From Adenophora triphylla var. japonica (taxonomy: Eukaryota; Streptophyta; Magnoliopsida; Asterales; Campanulaceae): 64,000 nucleotides of DNA. The stretch is taken from positions 124,001 through 188,000 of the forward strand of contig JAFEMH010000525.1 in the NCBI GenBank assembly GCA_022495995.1. The letters run 5' to 3'. The notes beneath the pieces are model-generated. The model was not told the DNA's origin and made no database searches. It saw nothing but the letters and a program-made list of their open reading frames with translations. Positions 55,976 through 64,000 of the stretch are shown here, in pieces. The translations under genes were made by a program, and so were the position numbers. Within the stretch, counting starts at the first letter, position 1, and every line of letters starts with the position of its first letter.

Positions 55976-57238
55976 GCAACATGCAGTTATTTGTTCTTGT
56001 TTACTTAAAACGTGTTTTATTAAAACCTAAGCGGTTGGAAAAGATTGCTCTTCTTTTTCCTTTTTAACTACTCTAAGTCCTGGATCAGTGGGTCCCATCA
56101 CTACGCTACAGACCCTCAACCTGTAACCTCGAACAAGGGTTCTGTAGGGAAAACAGGTCCCACCGACCGAAAACAAAAATGATCCTAAAGTCTGGCGGGT
56201 AATCGAGTCTTAACGCGTATTCAGTGTAAATTACGGGCAAAGCTGACGTCAAAGGTCAAGATCATGTCCGGGGGCTCGACGAAAAGTCGGCATGGCTTTG
56301 ACTGATAAATTTCCATAAATGATCTTGACCCGTCGTCAGTTAGGCCGTAATTAGACAATCCTTGATGACTCAGTGTTATGTCGGGAGTCGGTGCATAAGT
56401 TATGCAAGTCAAAGCCAAAGTCAAGGCGCCAGTCAAGATTTGGTCAAAGTTCATGACGGAAAACCGGCATGACCTCGACTGATTAGGGTCTCCGAAGGAA
56501 CATTGACTTGGCGTGCCGACTAAGGTTTGACTGGCATGGTGTATACACAGACAGGGCGTGACACGAACCAAATCAAAAACCAATCGAGTCTCGGACAAAG
56601 TGGGTCACGGACAAGTGCATGGTCGACACAAGGCTCCAAGGGATGTTTGGGTAGTCCCGTGCTCACACCGAGAAGCGTAATAAGGCCAAACGGGATGCTA
56701 CTGAGATTTTCCCGGGTTAAGGACGTAGTGTGCAGTGTAAGGTCAAGTGCGCGTAGTGTGCGGCAGTCTATCTTCTTTTTTTGAGTAAAATAGAAATTTT
56801 TGCATGTGTTTTAAGAGCATGATGCATGCAAAAATTTTGAAAACGGTTTTTTTTTTTTTTTCTTTGAAAATATTTTCGAATTTTTTTTTTTTGAAAGCAA
56901 ATAAACACATAAGCACATAAGCACAAAATTCAAACAGTTAAGGAAACGGATCCGACAGTCCAAATATTGATTTTTCCGGGACGGTCAAATCAACGCAAAA
57001 AAAGGGGGAAACACACACACATATTTACAAATGGTTTCAAGTGTCGGGACGGAAGTTTGACCCACAAAAGCTTTTCTTTTTTTTTTGTAAAATGATACCG
57101 GTACGTGGCTTTGTTAGACCATAATTTATCCCAAGCCTCGGGTCCGACAGTCCATATTTACTGGTTTCCACCTATATACCAAATACCATTTTTTTATTAT
57201 ATATATTTTTTTTAAAAAAGATAAAGCTTATTTTTAAA
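55976..57238 (-). other. TR-GAG-1 5' untranslated region
   Basis: It has no credible gene. Two diverged blocks containing GTCAAGAT and CGGCATGRCYTYGACTGAT occur about 190 bases apart (56255-56310 and 56430-56490). A T-rich segment lies at 56848-56895. Confidence 0.6.
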
Positions 57239-57257
57239 TCCCCAGCGGAGTCGCCAC
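57239..57257 (-). other. TR-GAG-1 primer binding site
   Basis: The minus strand reads GTGGCGACTCCGCTGGGGA directly inside the 5' LTR. It matches the PBS region of TR-GAG-2 at most positions. Confidence 0.7.
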
Positions 57258-58977
57258 TGTGATGTACCAGATTTTTTTTAAAAATCAACGGAGTCGCCAC
57301 GCCGTTTTTAGTTTAAGGGGCCAAAACTTTGAAAAAATGCCCGAAAATGAGAGAAATGAGTTCGGAGGTCACGTTACACTTCGGAAAGAACGATTAGCAC
57401 GTTCACCCGGAATGCCTCGTAAAAACGAGTCTTCCAAACTTGAAACCATTTGTATGTGTGTGTGTGTGTGTGTGTATTTTGAAAAAGGGATTTTTTCTGG
57501 AAATAAAAGTTTTGACTGGACTGGACTGAAATTAATCAAAATATTGTGCTTTTGTGAGTGAAAAAGGGCTGAAACAAAAATATTTGTCCATGACATTCTT
57601 GTCCGCGCGGATCAGGCCGAGGCTCAATCCTGTCCGCGCGGATAGGACAGTAAGATTCTTTTTTTGCAGCTTTCTAGTCTGATTCTGTAAATTTCAGAAT
57701 GTCAACTGGAGTTACAGAATCAGAACTGGAGTTTGCAACAGAAAGTGTTATATAAAAACATTTTTGGATTTTGCATCCATGCTTGTCCCCACTTTCCTTA
57801 GGCTTTGATTAGATATCACTAAACATGATTAGTGGTGATCTACTATATCAAGCCATCCTTAGGGTACATTAGGACTTAGAAGCACTTCATTTGCTTGGGA
57901 TGGGGGTTTAACATGAAATAACTTTGATAAAACAAGTAGTAGGTCAAGATGTATCAACTTTAGAGTGGATTTCTAAGGTGGTCATTAAGATGACCATCCC
58001 TGAGATCTTTAAACTCAAGTGTATCTCATACATCTTGTGTGACCTAATTTGTGAGTCTTAAGGATGTTCATCAATGGAAATGGTTCCAAGGTGAACATCT
58101 TAGACTAAGGAAAACATTTATAAGGAAGTAAACAATTTAGACCATTTGAAATGGTCATCCATGGAGATGGACTCCAAGGTGACCACCTTTTAGGTCAAGT
58201 AGGCAAGTAAGAAGCAAGAGCTAGTTAATGTAAAAGGGACAAAAGGGAATAACATAATAAAAGATGTAGATCTTCATGGAAGATCATCCATGGAGATGAA
58301 CTCCATGGAGATCTTCCTAGATCCAAGGACTAGAGGGAGGGGATCAACAATAAATAAGTAGATAATGAAGATTTAACAAGTAGATAAACAAGATCTAAAG
58401 AAATATAGCAAGATAACAAAATTTAAGGAAGATGATGCTTGAACAAAGATAGGTTTAGTGAAAACAAGGAGGGTTTTACCAATGGTGACACCCTATCTTC
58501 TTGAATTAGAGTTTGACTTGAGAAGTATCAAGATTTGGTGTTTGGATTTGTGTTTAGGGCTTGTGTTTGGATGAGTGTTTGAAGGCTGTTTTCTGGAGAT
58601 ATTTCGGAAGAGTAACAGTGTGTAAGTTGTTGATGACTTTAAACTGAGAGAGAAGGGTTGAATTTATAAGCTAGATTAGGTTTCAAAGATGTCCGCGTGG
58701 ATGAGACTGAGTCTCATTCTTGTCCGCGCGGATTGGAATGTAGGCGTGCCTGATTCTGCAGAAAAGCAGTTTTGGCTGTTTGCAATTAATTAAAAGTTGG
58801 TCAATTTCTTGGAAATCACTCTTTCCAGCGAGATCCAACCCATTGTTGTTCCTTTAAGGTCCTTCCTTGTTTAAATTGCCTTAGGAAGTGACCAAAATGC
58901 CCTTAAATGTTTTTTTGACGTGGAAAACGTTAAATTGGGCTGAAGGAACATTGGCGGTTCAGATTGGGACACTTATA
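57258..58977 (-). repeat. TR-GAG-1 5' LTR
   Basis: Partner of 28151-29866. The short plus-strand ORF seen in both LTR copies (around 57259-57561) is shared only because the LTRs are duplicates. Confidence 0.95.
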
Positions 58978-59157
58978 GGGGCAAACGGATTTTGGGTCAA
59001 ACGGGCTTAGAAGCCCGCGGGCTAAGCCCGGCCCGTCGATAATATTTTCATAAAATCCTATACCGTGGAATTGACGGGCCGAACCACGGGCGACGGGCCT
59101 AACGGGCCACGAGCCAAAAAAAAGACCACGGACTAAGGCCCATTTTGGCCATCATCA

Positions 59158-60403
59158 GCGTTAGTGAGCCCGTACTTCAAACTGAGTGGCTGTCTAGAAA
59201 GAAGGGTATTCAGTAATGAAGAAAGGAGGAAAGGCGGTAATAGAAAGAAGATTCAGGTTGGCAGTGATCGAGAGGCAATGGGAGGGGAGACGAAAACAAA
59301 AGGTGAGTAGAGGTGGAGGAGCGACATGGTAAAGAGGAATAGGGGAGCGAGGTTGAAGAAAGAACTTTGTTTTTTTCCTCTTTTCCCGATCAATCTTGGT
59401 TCCTCTCTCTTTTTACGTCAATTTGAGTTTTTAATGCATCAATTTAAGTTTATAAATGGTGTATATTTGGGTTTTATTTATAAAGCAAACAACACAAATT
59501 GCGTAATGAAGATTAAGAAGATGGCGTTCCACAATAGTAAGAGGCTCATCCCTAATATTATCCGCCGCATAATTTGCGCTTTACAAGCATGAGTGAAAAA
59601 TAAGAGTTGGAAGCAAACAATAATTTTTAATACTTCCAATTTCATCTAGCCAGTAGCAGATGTTGAGAAGTTGACAGTAGACCTATCAACTTCAAACATT
59701 ATAAAGCCAAACTTTTTGCTAATGATATCGCATGAATCAAATCTCCATTGAACGTTCTTGCGAGCAATGACTTAAGACGCCCAAATACTTCTTCAACAAT
59801 AACTTGGACATTGCCCCATTTCGACATTCACGAAATTTCCACACAAAAAATATATAGATTTGAAAACATAACAAAGTAAAGCATTATAGTCAGTAATAAG
59901 TGCTCAACCAAAAGTCTCAAACAATGCAACAAGAAAAAATATATGTGTCATAATACAAATGCTCTCAGCGTAATGAAGAGAATACAAGGTTTTTCGACAA
60001 ATGAGAGAAGGCAAGAAATCTTGATGAAGGAGAGAAATTCTACTTGTACACTATAGATAACAAGTCTAACGTCCATGCGTTAGACGCACGACAAGTTATT
60101 TTGACAAAAAAATTAAACAAACCAAAGAAAGTTACTGTAACTATGAAGATTAATTTAAAAAAAATGGAAAAATTATTTGTACATAATATTATGTCATGGC
60201 ATCCTGCTATTTCATCCCTGTAAAATGAAGAGTCACGCCTTTAAGTGCAGTCCAATAGAAGTTGAACGATTGCGTCTTTGAAAGCCGCTTGCCAACTAAT
60301 TCATAAACATCGACTGCTTGATTATTCAACTTGTAAATTTAAGAGACATAGCTAAATTGATAGCCATCTCATGCCTTGGGCAACCAATATCTGAAAACTC
60401 AGT
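59158..60403. repeat. Repeat unit copy 2, part c
   Basis: It matches 5498-6718 along almost its whole length. It keeps about 60 bases around 60150-60225 that copy 1 has lost, and lacks a short stretch present in copy 1 at about 6012-6030. Confidence 0.9.
60207..60338 (-). pseudogene. Possible captured exon in the repeat unit
   Basis: A 44-codon open minus-strand stretch reads IYKLNNQAVDVYELVGKRLS, then KTQSFNFYWTALKGVTLHF, and ends at a TAG. Its mixed composition looks like real protein. Copy 1 has the same reading with an extra stop and a 3' deletion. I do not recognise the family. It may be a gene fragment carried by the repeat. Confidence 0.35.
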
Positions 60404-60424
60404 CCACACCTGGGCCCTATAAAG

Positions 60425-60928
60425 TGTGATATCCCCCATCCCACATCGAAAATATGTGGAAATTTAGTGTGATATATAGAAGGCCCATACACTACTATTA
60501 AGCATCAAATCATCCATTGAACTTTTGGAGGCCTGTGATGGGCTGTGGTTGACCCAATTGAGGAGGTGCTTAGTGGGTCAGTGTGTGGTGCCCACGTAGC
60601 GGTCGGGCTCGGGTCGTTACAGAAGGGTATCAGAGCAGAACCCCGGCCTTAAGGCTTGCGAGCTAGCCCGGGGGTACGATCTGGGTATTGATTGACCTTG
60701 CCAGGGACGGCAAGGGTTTGAGTGGGGGAGATTGTGATATCCCTATCCCACATCGGAAATATGTGGGAATTTAGTGTGATATATAGAAGGCCCATACACT
60801 ACTATTAAGCATCAAATCATCCATTGGACTTTTGGAGGCCTGTGATGGGCTGTGGTTGACCTAATTGAGGAGGTGCTTAGTGGGTCAGTGTGTGGTGCCC
60901 ACGTAGCGGTCGGGCTCGGGTCGTTACA
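60425..60928 (+). mobile_element. TRIM element (504 bp)
   Basis: Two near-identical 196-197 bp terminal repeats (60425-60621 and 60733-60928) begin TGTGATATCCC and end GGTCGTTACA. PBS-like GGGTATCAGAGC (initiator tRNA-Met) lies at 60626-60637. PPT-like GAGTGGGGGAGAT precedes the second repeat. TSD TAAAG lies at 60420-60424 and 60929-60933. No coding sequence is present, so it depends on other retroelements. Confidence 0.95.
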
Positions 60929-61795
60929 TAAAGTGTCCAAAATCTAAACATTAAAATAAAAAGGCACCATTTACAACAAACCAAAGCTGATTAAAAATTC
61001 TATCACTGATTGACTTCAGGGTGTGTTTGGATACATCAATTCCATAACTTGGAATTGGAATTGGAATTGGAGCATGGAATTCCAATTCTCCTGTTTGAAT
61101 ATTAAAATGAGGGATAGAATTGGAATTGAATTATAATTCTAATACCCCCAATTCCATAAAATCAATTCCACGGTTAAATAAAAAAATTATAAAACCAATT
61201 CCATCGCGCCAATTCGAAATTACGGGGAGATTTTTTTAGGTCGTCGTCTCCATCCTCCCTCCCCAAGCCCCGATCCCCTCCAAGCCGCATCGAAGAGGCG
61301 GAGCAGGATGCTCCATAGTTGGATCTCTCCTCTCCATTGTTGGATCTCTCATTTTCTCTGATTTCAATCTCGCAACCGGTAAGTTCATTGATCCCATCTC
61401 TTTATTTCTCACTCCCTCTTTCTATAGCCATCGTTTTGCATTTCTTAATTTCTGTAGATCTGTTATTCATTTCAGTTCAAGGGGTTGATGTATTTGTTAT
61501 TTTGATGATTTACATTTTCAATTTTGGATTTCAATAGATCTGTATTTCATTTTCAATCGAAGTTTTCTTTCTTTCGTGTCGAGAGAAAAAATGATGGAAC
61601 AGCTCATCGTTATATGGATTACGGATTCTCCTGAATGAGAACGATTATGTATATATGGCATAATCTTCCGGTCTGTCTAGTCATTGCTTCATTGTAATGA
61701 ACTGAAATGGAACCCTACCCATGCTTCTAAATTATGGGTTCTTAAAATAAATGTTATTAAGCATTCTAAATTATGGGTTCTTAAAATTTCAGAGA

Positions 61796-62550
61796 ATGGC
61801 TGGTAGCTCGGTGGATGTTAATGCCTTAGTTACGAAGGAAAAAGGTGAAAAACAAAAACAACGAAAAGTGATTGTGGAATATTATGTAGCTACTTCAGTT
61901 GCAATTTCTATTTGGTGGCATGAGTTGCAAATGGGAAGGCTCTTTCTAAAGATTTGAGTAGTGCTAGGGAGTTCTTTTTGAGGAGACTTTACTACGGGAC
62001 GGATGCAGTTTGTAAAGCACAACTACGGCTTAATAAAGATACTTTCAATCTTTTATGTAAAAAATTGAGTGAACAGGGAGAGCTTTGTCCAACAAAACAC
62101 GTTACTATTGAAGAAACAGTGGCAATGTTTTTATATATCCTTGGGCATAGACTAAAGATTCGAGTGGTAGGCTTCAATTTCATGCGCTCCATAGAGACAG
62201 TTAGTCGTCATTTCAAAGCAGTTTTAAAGGCTGTAATCAAATTGTAAAAAGAGTACTTGGTCCAGCCCAATCAAGAACTTGAAGGTTTTGAAGATGAGAA
62301 ATGGGTATGGTTTGAAAATTGCCTTGGAGCTTTAGATGGGACTTATGTGCCTTTAACCGTTTCAGTTGAAGAGCAAGGAAGATATATGAATAGCAAAAAT
62401 TTCATGGCAAATAATGTGTTAGGAGTTTGTTCTCGTGATATGAAATTTACTTATTTTTTACCAGGTTGGGAAGGTTCAGCTGCTGATGGTAAGATTCTTC
62501 GAGATGCATTGATAAGGCAGTATCCTTTAATCGTCTCTAATGGTGTGTAG
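61796..62550 (+). pseudogene. PIF/Harbinger DDE transposase, N-terminal and central part
   Basis: ATG 61796 (MAGSSVDVNALV) follows a likely 5' UTR intron with donor CCGGTAAGT at 61379 and acceptor TTTCAG at 61792. A frameshift near 61955 leads into SSAREFFLRRLYYGTDAVCK and TIEETVAMFLYILGHRLKI (helix-turn-helix-type region). A TAA at 62245-62247 interrupts the frame, which then continues: ENCLGALDGTYVPL holds the first catalytic Asp, and FLPGWEGSAADGKILRDAL the second. The frame stops at 62550 before the region with the catalytic Glu, so the enzyme is inactive. The intact family cuts and pastes Harbinger DNA at TWA sites. Confidence 0.85.
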
Positions 62551-63060
62551 TGATTCTTTATGCAAGAGAAGTATAATAATTTATTTTTTCTTTTGTATTC
62601 TTATGAAAAATTGTATGCATCTGGCTGAGACCATATCGAGTGATAAATTTAGCTTTAAAATTTTGTTCTTGTTAGCAATGTTTATTTAACTGAGGTCCTG
62701 CCTGCATTTTCCGCTGTAGTACTGAATGTTGTAATACTGTTTTTGATGATTTACATTTTCATGTTCTTAGATTTCCTCTGTTAATTTTCTGCTTTTGTTT
62801 CCTCTGTTAATTTTCTATTTTTTGTTTTAATTCTGTTTTTGTTTCCTCTGTTAATTTTCTGCTATAGTACTGATGGATTTGTTATTTTGATGATTTATAT
62901 TTTCATGCTCTTAGATTTCCTCTGTTAATTATTTGCTTTTGTTTCCTCTGTTAATTTTCTATTTTTTGTTTTAATTCTATTTTTGTTTCCTCTGTTAATT
63001 TTCTGCTATAGTACTGATGGATTTGTTATTTTGATGATTTATATTTTCATGCCCTTAGAT
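62551..63060 (+). other. Harbinger inter-ORF spacer with duplicated block
   Basis: A block with TTTCCTCTGTTAATTTTCTG and ACTGATGGATTTGTTATTTT occurs twice (about 62810-62915 and 62940-63045), plus partial copies. No ORF is present. Confidence 0.75.
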
Positions 63061-63074
63061 TTCCCCTCCCAATC

Positions 63075-63443
63075 ATGTCCTCCTCTAATTCAAAAGACAA
63101 GGAGGCGAAAAAACGTTACTTTACATGGACCCCAATGATGGATACGATTCTGTCGGAAGCTTTTATCAATCGGTTAAACGAAGGCAATAGGCTAGATGGA
63201 AAATGTGCATGGAAATCGATAGCTTGGACAACAGCTATAAATGCTCTGAACAAAGAACTTGGTATTAATGTGACCAAGCAGAACATTCAATCACTCCTAA
63301 AGACCTGGGAGAAGCACTATGATATAGTGAGTAAGATGCTTGGTCAATCTGGCTTTTCTTGGGATTTCTCGAAAGGAAGAGTAGATGTGACTGAAAGTGT
63401 GTGGAACGAGTATGTGAAGGTATGGCTTTCTAATAATCATTAA
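63075..63443 (+). CDS. Harbinger Myb/SANT-like protein
   Basis: The ATG at 63075 (MSSSNSKDKEAKK) leads into a Myb/SANT-like DNA-binding domain with the usual spaced aromatics (YFTWTPMMDTILSEAF, KCAWKSIAW, NIQSLLKTWEKHYDIV). Then WDFSKGRVDVTESVWNEYVK follows, the conserved end of the domain. In this superfamily the protein binds transposon ends and helps the transposase. A donor-like AAG GTATGG at 63419-63421 suggests an intron. DAEKFMNLQSHS-like coding sequence after 63477 could be the next exon, but the reading phase does not join simply. The 122-codon unspliced form may be artificial at its last five residues. Confidence 0.8.
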   Translation: MSSSNSKDKEAKKRYFTWTPMMDTILSEAFINRLNEGNRLDGKCAWKSIAWTTAINALNKELGINVTKQNIQSLLKTWEKHYDIVSKMLGQSGFSWDFSKGRVDVTESVWNEYVKVWLSNNH

Positions 63444-63534
63444 ACTTTCCACATTCATTTTCATATTATTTTTAAGATGCTGAGAAGTTCATGAATTTGC
63501 AAAGTCATTCAGTGATTCCTGATGCTGCAGGAAT

Positions 63535-64000
63535 TGTGCTTATCAGTAATCCTCCACGTGGCAGGACCAATCACCTGGCTTCTTGACCTGAAATCAGAAC
63601 CCACGACTAGCCGGATGTGTCTCCGGCGAAGACGCTCGGGCGTGAGAGTAAGATAACGGTGTATATAGCTCAAAATGTATTGAATAATGAATTCAAATAA
63701 CAAAATGGCAGTTACCTTTTACCGTTGGTAGTGATGATGTATTTATAGAGGATGACCGTTGTATTTTTGGTGGTGCTACATGAGCTCCGAGATTTTAGGG
63801 ACAGTTACAAGTAATGTGAACGTGTCCTATTACGGCCCCTGATTCGTAGGGAATCGGTTATGGAAAGGTTTGACTTCACGTACATTCGCCTGCTAGGTCG
63901 ACGCTTGTGGATTAGGTCGAGGTCGCCATTTAAGGAATGGTCGACCTGACTGATGGGTAGAGCATGGTTCGTACCCGAATTGTAGTATGGATCATGAGGT
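63535..64000 (-). repeat. Probable start of another LTR element
   Basis: Sequence character changes after about 63531. On the minus strand a TATA box (CTCTATAAATACATC, near 63735-63750) sits in a GC-balanced region that resembles an LTR promoter. The partner LTR and TSD are beyond the window, so this is a weak call. Confidence 0.3.

Larger units (their letters stand above)
28151..58977 (-). mobile_element. TR-GAG-1: gag-only Ty3/gypsy-type LTR element, interrupted twice
   Basis: Two LTRs of about 1.72 kb bound a 30.8 kb span. About 12.6 kb remains when Copia-2 and TR-GAG-2 are removed. The flanks GGGTC (28146-28150) and GGGGC (58978-58982) are a likely 5-bp TSD with one change. Minus-strand order is LTR, PBS, gag in three pieces, long 3' region with minisatellites, PPT, LTR. 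No protease, reverse transcriptase or integrase was found. This fits the class of non-autonomous elements that keep only a gag domain (TR-GAG). Confidence 0.85.
27048..59157. mobile_element. GC-rich hAT-like element carrying 31 kb of nested insertions
   Basis: Both ends show the 14-base inverted repeat TGATGATGGCCAAA. TSD GCGTTAGT lies at 27040-27047 and 59158-59165. Excision rebuilds the sequence seen at 5497-5510 in copy 1. The original element is 27048-28150 plus 58978-59157 (about 1.3 kb, or 1.0 kb without its Stowaway MITE). It is rich in GGCCCGT and AAACGG strings and has no transposase. Confidence 0.85.
61015..63530 (+). mobile_element. PIF/Harbinger transposon, 3' end missing
   Basis: It probably starts near GGGTGTGTTTGGATACATC (about 61019). 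It carries both hallmark genes in the same direction: a DDE transposase and a Myb/SANT-like protein. No matching right TIR was seen before the sequence changes character at about 63531. Confidence 0.7.

Noticed and set aside
56221..56598. Minus-strand ORF of 125 codons
   Set aside because: It lies in the 5' UTR of TR-GAG-1 over two diverged repeat blocks and has no recognisable motif.

Overview
This window is plant nuclear DNA, most likely from an angiosperm and plausibly a eudicot. Only families typical of such genomes appear: Ty1/copia and Ty3/gypsy LTR retrotransposons, Stowaway and Tourist MITEs, hAT-like and PIF/Harbinger DNA transposons, a TRIM, a SINE-like piece and Helitrons. I see no ordinary host gene. 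Almost every coding stretch is a transposon gene and most are broken; the clearest exceptions are one open 455-codon gag at 50483-51850 and a Harbinger Myb-like ORF at 63075-63443.

Layout. 1-5009 is the 3' end of a decayed Tat-type Ty3/gypsy element: integrase remains, a short minisatellite, antisense accessory ORFs, PPT and 3' LTR. 5222-6718 is copy 1 of an unclassified repeat unit. 6984-12664 is a Stowaway MITE split by a complete 5.4 kb copia element (Copia-1, 7169-12569, TSD GAATA). 12665-19857 is a mosaic of Stowaway and Tourist MITEs, a GC-rich 8-bp-TSD element holding a SINE-like sequence, a TIR element packed with GGATATCC palindromes, and Helitron-type ends.

From about 19835 to 60403 lies copy 2 of the repeat unit, expanded to 40 kb by nested insertions. 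Copy 1 serves as an empty-site reference. First, a 6.95 kb Helitron (19918-26866) sits exactly between A and T. Second, a hAT-like element (27048-59157, TSD GCGTTAGT) holds a gag-only LTR element (TR-GAG-1, 28151-58977). The gag of TR-GAG-1 is in turn split by a Sirevirus-like copia element (Copia-2, 36396-47057, TSD CAGTC) and by a second gag-only element on the other strand (TR-GAG-2, 47976-55519, TSD CCTGG).

60425-60928 is a 504 bp TRIM (TSD TAAAG). 61015-63530 is a damaged PIF/Harbinger transposon with a DDE transposase and a Myb/SANT-like ORF. The last 470 bases look like the start of another LTR on the minus strand.

How the parts relate: neither gag-only element shows reverse transcriptase or integrase, so both must have moved using proteins from autonomous relatives. 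The LTR pairs I compared by eye (Copia-1, Copia-2, both TR-GAGs) differ by only a few percent, so this is a recent burst of nesting. Element ends, target-site duplications, PBS and PPT were read directly from the sequence. Family and lineage names rest on motif recognition without database searches.
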